Shown here in pieces: positions 38,825 through 51,413 of a stretch of DNA of 64,000 bases. The position numbers and the translations under genes were made by a program. The number at the start of each line of letters is the position of its first letter. The first letter of the stretch is position 1. The notes under the pieces were generated by a model, which saw only the letters and a list, made by a program, of their open reading frames with translations, ran no database searches and was not told the DNA's origin. Source of the DNA: Hormiphora californensis (Eukaryota; Ctenophora; Tentaculata; Cydippida; Pleurobrachiidae); contig CM035361.1 in NCBI GenBank assembly GCA_020137815.1, forward strand, positions 2,536,662 through 2,600,661, written 5' to 3'.

Positions 38825-39651
38825 CTATGGCGGTGCATGAGTGGCACTCATTGAGTGCACGATGAAATTTTCAACAAAAACATGAAAAAAAGAAAAAAAA
38901 TGAAAAAGAAAAAAAGAAAAAATTTTAAAAAATGAAAAAAACGATTTTTGAAAATTTTGTGTGCACTCATGCGCCGCGTGAACGGCTCAAAAGTGCACGG
39001 TAAAAAAATTGTTCCATTTTTTTGACAAATGTTCATTTGCCTCAAATGTTGTTTTTAGACGTCGTCCCGCCGTCCGCCAAGCTTACCACGTCGTCTAGAC
39101 CGAGGCTGTACCTGTCTAGACGTGTTTTACCCCAGATGGGCTTGAGACGGATTCAGATGGGCTTGAGACGGGCTAAAACAGGCTCAAACAGGCTCGAAAC
39201 GGGATTGAAAGAGGCTTGAGACGGGTTGAAATAGGCTAAAGACTTGCGTTTTACGAGTAGCCCATCTCACGCCTGTTTCGAGCCCGTTTCAAGCCCATTT
39301 CAACCCGTCTCAAGCCCATTTGACTCCATCTCAAGCCCATCTGGGGTAAAACACGTCTAGACGGGTACAGCCTCGGTCTAGACGACGTGGCAAGCTTGGC
39401 GGACGGCGGGACGACGTCTAAAAACAACATTTGAGCCTCAAAATTTGAGGCAAATGAACATTTGTCAAAAAAATGGAACAATTTTTTTACTGTGCACTTT
39501 TGAGCCGTTCACGCGGCGCATGAGTGCACACAAAATTTTCAAAAATCGTTTTTTTCATATTTAAAAATTTTTTCTTTTTTTCTTTTTCATTTTTTTTCTT
39601 TTTTTCATGTTTTTGTTGAAAATTCCATCGTGCACTCATGCACCGCCATAG
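38825..39651. mobile_element. Foldback element 3 (0.83-kb palindrome)
   Basis: Arms of about 410 bp meet near 39240. Ends are CTATGGCGGTGCATGAG and CATGCACCGCCATAG. Each arm has an A-rich block, then GTGCACTCATGC, then a GCTTGAGACGGG-type repeated word. A related single arm is present at 32072-32260. Confidence 0.9.
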
Positions 39652-39856
39652 ACATGCACCAATTGGTACCATTGCAAACTATTCTCGCTTCGTATGTGAG
39701 ATCGATCTCAGTCGTGCACGACGTCGATCTCACTCAGGTATCAATGTGACCAAATGCACCAACTGAGCTAGGTAGTGGCTCGTACCCAACTTTTCTATAT
39801 TACGTCAATGTGATTGTAAATTGTAAAATCCTGTCGAGCCTCTGATCTTGGAAATG

Positions 39857-40003
<147 letters not shown>

Positions 40004-41127
40004 GTCAGAGAACTCCCAGTCCCATACTTAGTACTTTCCTGTTCACTACATGGTTCAAGTTGAACGGTACTTGACGGTACTTAACGGTATTGTTCCTTGT
40101 CTTGCTCGACCCTATTTCCCCGCGCCCCGCCCGGGAAGTAAATAATGTAAAGGAGGGTTAGAGCCTAGCATATTAACAAATGGGAGTGTCGAGCGAGAGT
40201 CTCACTCGACCATCCCATAACTTACGTCCATTGTTCCATGGGTGGAATTATATTCGGCGAAATTTACGCCGAATTCGACAAAAAGGCCGAATACTACCTC
40301 GAAATTCTACATTGTGCAAAGGCCGAGTTACGCATATTGACTTATTCTATGCCACATTGTCTCTCTAACATTACAGTTCGTTCCGTCCAAATCCTGCTAG
40401 AGAGAGATTGGAGATTCGAGGGTACGGGGAGAGATTCGAGGACGTAGGGAGAGATTCGAGAGATTCGAGGGTGTGGGGAGTCAGTTAAGTTAATATTTGG
40501 GTACAACACTTTGATCTCTCTCTGATCTCTCTCCGTTATACTTACTATAAAATTTTCCGTCCTTATATTATAATGTTAAAATATTGCTACATCGCATGAA
40601 TTACGACATAATTTGGAGGGTGCGGGGGGGGGGGGATGGGGGGTCAAGAGAAGGGTGTGCACGGAGAGAGGGTGAAGAAAGGCAAAATTTGGGCAAAACA
40701 CTTATCTGATATCTCTGCCCCGGTCCTGGGTACGAGCCCCCCCCCCCTTTCAATACCCCTTCCTGATCTAAGAACTCAGCCCATTATAATGTAAATCTTT
40801 ATAGTTCTATCACCCCACCCCTCTTATTGTCCCCCACCCCTACATGGTAGATCCCTTTGTATCAAACAACAAATTAGAGCTGAGTGTGTTATCTCCGCTA
40901 CTCAATATATACTTTTTGGTATCTCTAACAAAATCTTATAACATTTCAAGCACCGGAGAAAATCTTTTACTAATTATTCCCCCAACTATTCTCAATTCTT
41001 CCAGGATTGTGCAAAATACTTTTTGCACATTTAATTTCATAAAGAGCATATAATGCAAGGGTTGGACAGAGCAACTAACCACTAAATTTTCATTAAATTT
41101 CAGATGATAACTTTATAAAACTTTCAG

Positions 41128-42225
41128 GCAATGCCCGGATACGTTTGACGAAGCTGAGTTGTTTAAGGGACCAGCTGCGAATGAGATCTTGGGGGAGTTC
41201 CTAAGGCTATAAGCATACTGATCGTGATGATCATAATCAGGTCAGTGTGCGGAGATTTTGATGGTCACCATCAAAGAAGCGCACACACTGATGGTTATCA
41301 TCATGATGGAGGCTTGATGCATCATGATGTTCTCAAACCATAGTGTGTTCACGTTTGATCATCATAAACCATAGTGTGCGCACGTTTGATCATCATAAAC
41401 CATGCTCAACTTGCCTTTTGATCATGATCATCATGACCAGTGTGCTCAGCATGATGATGCTATCTCCCCCTTGCCTAGTCGCGCGCTCTGAGAGGCTGTT
41501 GCATATCACGTGACCTGTACAACAGCCTCTCAGTGCGCGCGATTCGTACCACGTGGTACATATCACATGACTACAGTGCAGCCCTCCATAAGAATAAGAT
41601 CAGAACGTGCGCACACTAGGTGTTGATGATCATCATCCAACTTAAGAGACGGCTCCGGGGCCAGCTCTTACGTGATGATCATAATGTTCCGCACACTGCA
41701 GTTTTTTGCAGATGATGATGATCAAAACCATGAGCACACTTCATCTTTTTAACTGATTATGATCATCACGATCAGTATGCTTATAGCCTCACCCATTTCC
41801 GGAACATCTCCTCTATAATGGACTGTGTGACGTGCGACAAGTGCAGATTATGGGGTAAAATACAGGTATTGTATATGATATGCTATGATATATTATATGG
41901 GGTTATGGGGTAAAATACGGGGGGTTATATGGTAAACTACGTGGGGTTATGGGGTAAAATACGGGGGTTATGGGGTAAAATACGGGGGTTATGGGGTAAA
42001 ATACGTGGGTTATGGGGTAAAATACGGGGGTTTATGGGGTAAAACACGTGAGTAGCGATTCGGTTGGGGGAGTAAATGTGAAATGTTATCATTGTTAACA
42101 TTGTTAACCCCTGTTCAGATCAGAGGTTTAGGGACAGCACTAAAGATATTGTTTAGCCCCGGGGACGTAACTAAACTGGATCTCGAACGGGGAGAAATTC
42201 AGACCATCTTTAATGCTTTCAACCA
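41128..42225 (+). CDS. ERO1: ERO1-type endoplasmic reticulum oxidoreductase, three exon pieces
   Basis: ERO1 is the FAD enzyme that reoxidises protein disulfide isomerase in the ER lumen. Visible pieces are 41128-41204 ([18 protein letters not shown]...EF), 41789-41865 ([18 protein letters not shown] then CRLWGKIQ) and 42119-42225 ([19 protein letters not shown]...FNAFNQ). The block CVTCDKC is the catalytic CxxCxxC of the family, and [12 protein letters not shown] is its best-known signature. Upstream N-terminal exons and the last exon were not found in the window. The first two pieces are one coding exon split by a 584-bp palindromic element: the join [10 protein letters not shown] aligns with ERO1 without gap when the element is removed. 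As it stands a TAA follows EFLRL, so either this copy is disrupted or the element is spliced out. Confidence 0.88.
41205..41788. mobile_element. Foldback element 4, inserted in an ERO1 coding exon
   Basis: A 584-bp element with ends GGCTATAAGCATACTGATCG and its reverse complement, full of ATGATCATCATGATGA-type words. The flanking triplets TAA and TCA are one mismatch from a 3-bp duplication. Taking out the element and one triplet leaves the ERO1 frame intact. Confidence 0.88.
41866..42050. repeat. Minisatellite derived from the end of an ERO1 exon
   Basis: Nine or so copies of a ~20-base unit GGGTTATGGGGTAAAATACG. The unit matches the last coding bases before the donor (ATTATGGGGTAAAATACAGG, ending at 41865-41866), so the array appears to have grown from the exon-intron junction. 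Confidence 0.9.
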
Positions 42226-43058
42226 GTAAGTAAATAATTAAATTAATAATAGTGAGCAAGAAAGATAGAGAAATCATACATGTCACAGTATCGATACCCA
42301 TCCGGCTTATCGGGCACTATTATAGTGGTAGAGAATCATGTATTGTGGTATATAAAGGGTCGTAAATGTAAGAGGTCATTCAAAAAGGACGTCCAGGGGT
42401 AGGGGGACGTAGCCAATTTCGGACATCTCTGGACAGGGGGGACCGGGGAGAGAGGGGGGGGGGGGGGTGATGAAGTTCGGAATTCTTGGACCGCTGGTTT
42501 CTTTTTTTTGTTACCATTTTGTTGTAAAACATCAACTCCACTGAATATGTATTGTCCTTCACTCTCCTCGTCTCGTAGTTCTGAGAATGAGATAATGGAG
42601 GGAGGGCCAGAAACTGATAGCAAAATAACAAAAGTATCACGATGCCCCTCCCTTGTTTTATTCAAACCCGTGGGGTGTGGAGAGAGAGAGATAGTGCTAT
42701 AACACCAAACCCCCCTTGTTTCTGTAGATTATATAGAAATATATATACTGATAGATAGAAAGATAATGGGGTGGGATCGTATGATTGACGATTTATCGAT
42801 ATATGAGTTATTATTAACTTATTCTTCGAGTTCAATAACTATAAGATACAGGGTGGTTCAGAAACATGGAGCCACTTGGAGATAACGAATGTGACAATAC
42901 AAATTGATCTCCAATGTATATATCTGTAGGTGTGAAGTATCACCCTGTCAGTTGACTAGAAATTAATATCCCTAAGTGCTCTTTTTTCTATTTTTTTAAA
43001 TAACTGTTATCTTCCTCCTCAAGGGCCAGAGAATAATATTTTCGTAGGGAATTAAGTA

Positions 43059-43220
43059 CAGTCGGACCCCGATTTAACGGCACCCTCGGGGGAAAGGGTT
43101 TTGTCCGTTAAATCGGGGTGTCCGCTAAATCGGGGTCAAATACTGTTAATTTCCTATATCGGGGGAAGATTATGCTGCCGTTAAATCGGGGTGCCGCTAA
43201 ATCGGGGGCCGATCTTAAAT
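43059..43220. mobile_element. pogo-like MITE, copy 3 (right end degraded)
   Basis: Left end CAGTCGGACCCCGATTTAAC is preceded by TA; the internal half-motifs are as in copy 1. The right end is mutated (GGGCCGATCTTAAA in place of GGGTCCGACTGTA). Confidence 0.75.
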
Positions 43221-44280
43221 CGGTAGCTAACGAATAAGCAAATCCTGATTTACTGTGAACTCGCCTTGTGTAATTTTACGATCTTCTGATTCAAAACATA
43301 CACAATCACACCCCACCCTTCACCCATTATGGTTGAAGCTATATCCACTTCTGCTAAAAACAATTATCCACAACTACCTCTTTACCCCTTTGAACATTAA
43401 TTTTGACAAGGGAAATCTTCAACCCCATTCACTTCACCGGCCACCACTAAATAAGGCAGCCTGTATTTTTTGGTTTTTATGCCAAGTGGTACTCAGTTTC
43501 TTGACACTCATAATTCAATACATATTCATATAACATTCATATTTTCATTTCCATAAACTTCTCAATACATAAATTGCGATGTTATACCACCATGAATTTC
43601 CAGTATAACCATATCCTCTACAAACCCAAACATTCAGTTCAGTGTCACCACTCCCTACCAACGTACAAAATTCCGGAGAGAGATCTTTCAGGATTGACCG
43701 GAAGAACGTAGCTTCCAGAGACTTCCCGACCGATTGCGGAAACGAACTGATTGGTTGGATGATGCCTTTGGAACGCGGATCAGGAAATACCGGTCCCTGA
43801 TTGGCGATAATCAGTCACGGACCTAAAAGCGAGTATTGTACCAGTCCCTGTATTGGCTGATCGGTCCTGACTCGACTCTTTGTTTAGTGGTTCGGATCGT
43901 TCGGAAGACCTGTTACAAATGGAAGGACCCTCTAATTCTTAGCAATGTAAACAGAACAGTTATACCTGGTATGGATAGGGTGAAGTGCATAATTTTGACA
44001 GGGGTTGAATAATGATGTTCTAATGTTATTGAGATGAAAATGTTTGAATGTTACGGACGATAATGAATTAAGGAAATTTTCGGAGAAAAATGAACTAAGT
44101 TTGGAAAAACTGAAATTTATGGCTTTAATAGATCGTGTTTGAATTCGGATTGATTTAGAATTTATGCTACGAATATCTTTCATGAGTTTTGGGCTGATTA
44201 TGTTTATTAGTTTAATGTTGTAGTAGACTGTATTAATTTATGCGAGTTTTTGTGTGTGTTAGTTGTGTGTTAAAGTACTG

Positions 44281-44348
44281 CAGTCGGACCCCGATCTACC
44301 GGGCAAAATGGCTTCCCCCGAGGATCCCGGTAAATCAGGGTCCGACTG
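44281..44348. mobile_element. pogo-like MITE, copy 4 (68 bp)
   Basis: A minimal copy consisting of the two ends only: CAGTCGGACCCCGATCTACC and the inverted TCCGACTG, with TA on the right. Confidence 0.85.
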
Positions 44349-47300
44349 TACTAATGAGAAGTATCATATATTGAGAATAATCCATAAAGGTTTCGTAATA
44401 TATTAGCAGTTATATACAGTTTTCAGCAGTATTTGTATGATGTCTGATTCACCAGCTGGATACAGTTGGACTTGATTTAGCTTGTTGGACCCCCGTACAC
44501 ACAAGTTCGATGCTCCAAAAGTTTGCCCCGGTAAGTTGTTTAGCCCTTAGGCTCACGGAAATCGGGATCCGGAAGGTTGTTTGTCACCAGTATTATTGGG
44601 TTTCACTTTGGGTTTCAAGTTCGGATCCGATTCTTGTTTTTATTGTAAACAGGATTGCATTTTGGGTTTTGTAGTTCAAAAGGCCTTCAGCACGGCGCCT
44701 TTTTAAACATTGGCTGTTGAAAAGATACGCTGAAACTCCTTCTGGAACGCTTCTTTTTGAATATTTTTCTACAAAATCCAAAAGGATGCTTTAAACTCTT
44801 CAGATTGTCTAACGAAAAAATAAAAAGGGGTTTTTTAATTAGTACATGTACATGCATAACAGTCGGCACTGATTTAACTTTGCCAGTACTCGGGAAAATA
44901 TGTATAGGGCGGCTGAAACATTTTAGCTTTGGTAATTGGGTCTGGAAACGGTCTGCTCTGTTTTTGTGATATTTTTCTTTTTCCAATTAAAAGTCACGCA
45001 CAAAAATGTGTTCGATTTAAAACCCTGATAAATCGAGATAAAAATGGTACAAATTATGGAACGAGCTTTAGAACATGATAATTACATTGGTACATTGCCA
45101 ACATTACTCGTTCGGGAATCGATTCACGCTCTCAGTATCAGGTACAAATGCACCAACTAGTAGGGTGACCAACTATCTATATTGGTCATGCAGGTTGCTT
45201 GTACATGTAAATCCTGGGTCGAACCTACTGATTCTTGGAAATAGTGTCAATTTATATATGATGCTTTAAGGAAGAAACCTCGAGAAACGTGAAACGGTAG
45301 GTAAAGAAAATGGGAGCGGAGCTAAAGAACAGATACATGACAGGTACCAGAATATCTCGCGTAGGAGATGATCAGGACGACGTCGACATGTATAATGAGA
45401 CAAAGAGACAGAGAGAGAGAGAGAGAGAGAGAAGAGAGAAAGAGCGAAGAGAGAGAGAGAGAGAGAGATAGAGAGAAGAGTCGAGAGAAGAGAGAGAGGA
45501 GAAAGAGAGAGAGAGCGAGAGATAGATCGTCTTTCCTCAGTCATTTACTGAGCTCTCATCTATAGAGTATGACATCATATCATAGCCATCTAGCTCGCTA
45601 GATTCACTCAGACGACGGTTCAAGTAACAACTCGCAGTCACACTTTTACTTAGTACCTTTCCTGTTGCCTACGCCGAAGTAAATGTAATTTAGACGTTAT
45701 TGTAACCTGGATGTCGCTCGACGAGTCTCCACCGCCACCAAGCCTCGTGTTAGTCATTTTCATGAGGTTAGAGGTTTATGAGCAATCCCGATTACAAATG
45801 GGATGTCGCGGAGATTCTCTTGCGACCATCCCATAACTTACGTGTTATGTCCATTGTTCCATGGGTAGAATTATATTCGGCAAAAAGCCAAACCCCTCCC
45901 TGAAATCCGGGATTGATGTGGCCTTTATGATCTGGATTTTTTGGCTTTTTTCCCGAGAATTTCTGGATTTTTTTGATCTGGCTTTTTTGATCTGGCTTTT
46001 TTGATCTGGCTTTATTTGTTTTTTGTATCTTTTCACCTAAATTGGGCCAAAAGAAACCCTTAAATATTGATCTGGCTTTTTATGCCCTCTCCCTCCTATG
46101 ATGTGAGTTGAAATTTGTTTATTGCACGTCTTCACTTCGTCACTAACATTAGGACTCAGGGAAAATCAAGAAAACCAGTCTGAAATTAGATGAAACAGGA
46201 ATCTTTTTCCCCCGTTCGCGTCCACTAATAAGTTGAAGATCTTAATTTCGGGCAAGGGACCACTTTTGTATCAGTCACATATCATTAGGTTAGGGGAAAT
46301 TAGTATTCAAATCGAAAACATAGTGATTTTACTTAATTAAGCACATCTTCGTTTCCCTCCCGTCGGCCTCAGCCAGATAAATCATAGATTCAGTACATTC
46401 GTGACATGGGCCAGATTTTAATCCATTAAACTATCACTTGATTTCCGGGAAAAATAAATTTCCATAAGCGACAAGGACCCCGGGATTTCCTATTAGCCTT
46501 TCTCAGTTTCCGTAATCGGGTCGGGACTTCCGCTCGAATCGACCTGAGTAATATAGACTATAGTCAATACTAGCCTTTATTAGTTACATGATTCTGACTA
46601 TGCTTAAAGTAACTAATTGCCTAGACACACTGTTGAGCGGTAAATGGATTGCTGTACCCTTCCCTGTCGGCCAATCTCTGACGCCCTGCACAGATAGTTG
46701 AGTTTATCTATCAGAAATGTTTTAAATACATTTAGTATTTGGCTTATATTATGTGCTTAAAATACAATATATATATACTTTCAATTTCAGCTATTAATGG
46801 CATAAAATACCCGGTTCTGTTCTTTTAGCAATCCAGCGATGTTGGGAGACCGAGTAAATTGGATATGTCTATGTAACCCTTCACGACCACTGTCGGGCCA
46901 ATGCTCTGACGACTCCTGCACCAGACCATGCTAGGTGTGATTTTCATCTACTGGAAATTTGTTCGTGAAAATCCATTTGGGCATTTGGTGTGATTTGGCC
47001 CTGTGGTTACATGTTCGCTTAAAACAATAGCAAATAGTAGGGTATATACTTTCCACTTTCAGTATAGTAATGGCTATAAATATACCCGGTTCTATTTACT
47101 ATTTAGCAACTCCACGCGATGTTTGTGATGTTACCATGAAAGAAATATTGAGGGCACATGGTTGCCGCAATATCCCTTCGATCGATCAAACGAAGCTTTT
47201 CGCAACTATATAAGAATACGGCCGCTTTTGTTATTTTACTTTCTTTGACGTATTCTGTTAAAGCCCCGCGGTTCTATTTTCTATTAGGGCAAAGTTAAAA

Positions 47301-47450
47301 GTTCTCACCCCCACAGTTATATGGTAATAGTGAAGGCTTTTGTTATCATTTTGAGCCAATTTAGCCCCCTTCTCGAACAACCGATTTTGCTTTGGTCAAT
47401 ATAGGGTATCATTCCCTTATTGCTATATTACTGTCACCGTGATGCTTATA

Positions 47451-47631
47451 CAGTCGGACCCCGATTCAGGGGCCCCCGATTTAGTGGCGCCCGGCCCCGA
47501 TTTAGGGACATGATTTTTTTCCCCCGATATAGGAAATTAACCTTATATTTGACCCCGATTTAGTGGACATCCCGATTTAGTGGACAAAAGCCTTTCCCCC
47601 GAGGGTGTCCCTATAAATCGGGGTTCGAATG
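47451..47631. mobile_element. pogo-like MITE, copy 5
   Basis: A 181-bp copy flanked by TA. The internal words are GATTTAGTGGACA rather than GATTTACCGGG, a subfamily shared with copy 6. Confidence 0.85.
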
Positions 47632-48467
47632 TAACAACACACATTCCCATTACGTTTTTCAATGGCCATAACAATCCAAATCTATTCATTCCATCCCATT
47701 GTATTGCAATCCTTAGCTCAACAAGAAAATAGCCCGAGGTTGGCGCCCCCAATTTATAAATAATATCGGCAAAGCGTTTGCGTTAAAGCACTTTACTGTT
47801 TTGACGCCCATCTGCTAGCTTTGATACTTGTAAAATGAAAGAATTGAAAGAACAATAGCCCCCCTTTATAGCCCCCTTAACAATTGTTGGGGGACGGAAG
47901 CTCTCATTGGGAAGCTCTAACGCGTTACAAGCGTGACATCACGTGGTACAAGCCCCCTTTTTAAATCCCCGCTGTTGTTGGAGATTAAATAACAACCATT
48001 AAGTATATTGTTCATATTCTTCTACGCGGTGTGCGGACTCTAGTGCTAAAATCACGAAAAGCGAACTCGAGATTTCGGCCGTTAGGCCGGAAACGAGAGT
48101 TGTGCCTTTATACTCATTTAGAAATCAGAAGTGTCAGGGCCGTTATTTGGGTTCGAAGTTATGGGTTAGGGTAAAGGTTAGGGTTAGATATAGAGTCCTC
48201 CTTGGGTTTAGATATAGAGTCCATTAGCACTAGAGTCCGCCTACCCTTCTACGCATGTGTTTGAAGCCCGTCAATGATCAAACTGGCCAATCTGTACACA
48301 TTTGTATAGAATCTACAATCTACATAAGTAGTAGATTCTATATTTACCAATTACCACTTTTTTAAAATCCTAAATCCTAATATGTACTTGGATCAGCCCT
48401 ATGTCCATACACTTTCCTTAATTTCCCCTATTTTCATTTATTGGTTCAGTGTTAACCGATTATTTCG

Positions 48468-50243
48468 CATGAGTCGGACCATGACTCCGGCGAAGTAGAT
48501 ACTGGTTATGGAGTAGAGGATCACGAAGATGTTTGCATCAGTCAACTCCCTGTGGGGGAAGTGGGTGGGTAAATTATATGTTATGGGGGGGGGGGGGTAA
48601 GTTATGTTTGTGGGAGGGAGTAAACTACATGTTGTGGTGGGGGCGGGGTGGGTAAATTATATGTTAATGATCAGTTAGTAGTCGGTAGTGGGTCTGCGTT
48701 AGATCGAGCTCGCCAGTATTATGATAAGGTGTTGTTGTAAAATAAAATTAAGTGTTCGAGCTATAAAAGTAGCTCATATTGGGCGTTGGATGATATCACG
48801 CTGAGCAGTGAGGGTTCAGTAGAGCAATATATTGGTAGTTCATGCCGGTAGTGAACTGCACGTGCGTCAGAGATTATCTCTATTTTCATTTCTTTCTGGT
48901 CTCTGTGCAGAGCACACGAGAACCGCAGTCAGAGCATTGGCCTGACTGCATTAGGTAGAATTACTTTCGTGATATCTGAAAATATATTTTCTTTGATTTG
49001 TTTATCAAAGATGATAAATCAAAGAAAATAAGCAGTAATGAATAACTACGGTGGCAGATTCCGGCCACGTGTTTTTTCAATCAAGTGAAATATTTTTGTT
49101 TGAAGTTTTATAAAAATTTTATTTCAAAATAAAAATAAACATGTCGTTAAAATTATTGGCCGGAATCTGCCACACGGGTGGCAGATTCCGGCCAAGATTC
49201 TCAAAAAACCTTGGCCAGAATCTGCCACACACGTGGCAGATTCTGGCCAACCAACTAAAACTTGTTTATATCAAAGCGAAAACCACTGTACCCGACTAAT
49301 TTTGATACGCTGAATCACGTAAGATACTTTTCCAATCCCTCAGAGGTCGGAAAAGTGTCATAATTGACCATAATTGTGTCTAATTGACCCCACTTACCAC
49401 TTTTCACATTGAAACGATAGACGCTTATATGAAGGCACTTTTCCGACTAATTTTGATACGCTGAATCACGTAAGCAACTTTTCCAAGTCCTCCGAGGTCG
49501 GGAAAATGCCTTAATTGAGCAATTAAGGCTAATTAGACCCAATTATACCCAATTAAGGCATTTTCCCGACCTCGGAGGACTTGGAAAAGTTGCTTACGTG
49601 ATTCAGCGTATCAAAATTAGTCGGAAAAGTGCCTTCACATAAGTGTCTATCGTTTTAAGGCGAAAAGTTGTAAGTGGGGTCAATTAGACCCAATTATGGT
49701 CAATTATGACACTTTCCCGACATCTGAGGGATCGAAAAAGTATCTTACGTGATTCAGCGTATCAAAATTAGTCGGGTACAGTGGTTTTCGCTTTGATATA
49801 AACAAGTTTTAGTTGGTTGGCCAGAATCTGCCACGTGTGTGGCAGATTCTGGCCAAGGTTTTTTGAGAATCTTGGCCGGAATCTGCCACCCGCGTGGCAG
49901 ATTCCGGCCAATAATTTTAACGACATGTTTATTTTTATTTTGAAATAAAATTTTTATAAAACTTCAAACAAAAATATTTCACTTGATTGAAAAAACTCTT
50001 GGCCGGAATCTGCCACCGTAAATAACTGAGCGTACCTGAAGCAGTAATAAAGACCAACGGGGAACATGAAGACAAGAAGTTGAAGATCAAAGTAGAAGCT
50101 AGCCCAAGTGGTGGGTTGATGTTCGGAGACGGATGCGATGATAGGGATGTTGTTCTTGGCGTAGGATGGATCTAGGAGAGAGTAGAACCTGCCAGTCCAG
50201 GGTGCGATCTTTCCCAGGAAGGTAGCCACACCGAATGTGAGAC
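48468..50243 (-). CDS. STT3: STT3 oligosaccharyltransferase catalytic subunit, two exons
   Basis: STT3 is the membrane catalytic subunit that transfers the lipid-linked glycan to Asn in the ER. Exon 50243-50036 encodes [38 protein letters not shown] and [29 protein letters not shown] is the strongly conserved loop of the family. It joins in phase (AG|G) to exon 48549-48468, [20 protein letters not shown] then GVMVRLM. The donor of the second exon is unclear. Neither the N-terminal exons nor the WWDYG-containing region was found in the window; the gene for a repeat protein on the opposite strand begins only 1.2 kb upstream. This is therefore either a gene with long introns or a fragment. STT3A and STT3B cannot be separated. 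Confidence 0.87.
48926..48948. mobile_element. 23-bp hairpin insert, copy 2
   Basis: Arms CAGTCAG and CTGACTG surround the same 9-base spacer AGCATTGGC as copy 1. No flanking duplication is visible here. Confidence 0.5.
49047..50020. mobile_element. Foldback element 5 (0.97-kb palindrome) in the STT3 intron
   Basis: Near-perfect arms of about 485 bp meet near 49535. Ends are TACGGTGGCAGATTCCGGCC and its reverse complement, with AATAAC on both sides (49041-49046, 50021-50026). The left and right halves repeat GGCCGGAATCTGCCAC words several times. It is inserted only about 15 bases into the intron from the STT3 donor. Confidence 0.9.
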
Positions 50244-51413
50244 CTGTGGGGGAATTGTTTAGTTGATATAGCTGCCTAGCTCGACCCCCTAGGAGGGAGG
50301 GTTAGAACATAACACGAATTGTTAGCTGGTAGCATGCCCTGTCATTAGAGTTAGCCTGCAACTGCCCGTTCCAAATATAATGTGACAGTTAAGCAAAACT
50401 GGGGCGATCGTACCGATCGCAAATCGAGGGACCTGTTTCTATCTTTTTCTCTCTTCCTCTCTGCCTGCCTGTCGCTATGTATCTCTATCTCTCTGTCCCT
50501 CTCTTTATGTCTCTCTTTATGTCTCTTTCTTTGTCTCTCTCCCCCAGAAAGTCCTGGTGATAGACCTGTCTGGCGCCGCCGACCCCATCTGAGCGCACTG
50601 AGAATCAAATTGGGGTATGGGCGCCGCCATACAGTGATAGACCAGGTAGCTAAGCGAGCTACCTTGTGATGTGATCCCTCTCTTTTACTTTCTCTCTTTC
50701 TCTCCCTTTTATGTATGTGATGTGACCCCTCTAATTCGCAAGCAGTTCTGAAGCACTTGTGATACGTGATACCTACGAATCACATCGTCACATTGACGGA
50801 TCACGTCGTCACATTGACGGATCACGTCGTCACATTGACGGATCACGTCGTCACATTGACGATAGGGTGTCACATTTCCGTGCAAATTTGCATTAGATAT
50901 AGTTAGATAACCCTGATATTGATCCAGCTTCACGAAAAGGGTTTTGTAACAATTAAGTTACTCACGGAAGAGTCACACAAAATGGTGTAGCATGGAGAGA
51001 TAGCGTGAGCTGAGAGAGTCCCGAGTGAGGACGGAGCGAGAGATTATAGGGAGAGGGATAAAGACTAAAGGAAATGCAGTGCTTCAATTATGATAATTTC
51101 TTCCGTTCTTTTAATTTCTTACCAAGCTTTAAACTCGATTTCAGTCCATTTCCCGCCTGCTCTCTCAGTGAGAGTCTCACCCCCGTATTTTACAGCTTTT
51201 ATAATTGCTCAAACGATTATCTAAAATAAAGGAAAAGTTATTTCCGTTTTGATTCTTTGTAGAATCTCTCATCCTCGCTGAGGGGGCAGTGCTCATTGAG
51301 CACTGGACTCACACACCATATTTTTCTTTTACCACTGTTGCATTTGTTGTAGGTACATAAAATAAACTTTTGTAGCTAAGCCCTAAAGGAAATAATCCCC
51401 TAAACAACTAAAC
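50244..51413. other. Spacer between STT3 and the secreted repeat gene
   Basis: Besides the 69-bp MITE, it holds a minisatellite at about 50781-50862 (four copies of a 21-base unit with CGTCACATTGACGGATCA) and a presumed promoter region for the repeat-protein gene. No further STT3 exon is recognised. Confidence 0.6.
50566..50634. mobile_element. GGCGCCGC MITE, copy 2 (69 bp)
   Basis: Ends are CTGTCTGGCGCCGCC and GCGCCGCCATACAG. A perfect 8-bp duplication TGATAGAC lies on both sides (50558-50565 and 50635-50642). Confidence 0.9.

Larger units (their letters stand above)
42226..48467. other. 6-kb gene-poor region with scattered MITEs
   Basis: No exon could be recognised. Contents: pogo-like copies (43059, 44281, 47451), a diverged relative of the CAGGAACC MITE at about 43690-43915, a GA-rich tract at 45410-45530, a GATCTGGCTTTTTT tandem at about 45970-46015, an imperfect ~230-bp tandem duplication at about 46620-47110, and a small TTAGGG-like stretch at about 48160-48190. 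Remaining ERO1 or STT3 exons may be hidden here. Confidence 0.55.
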
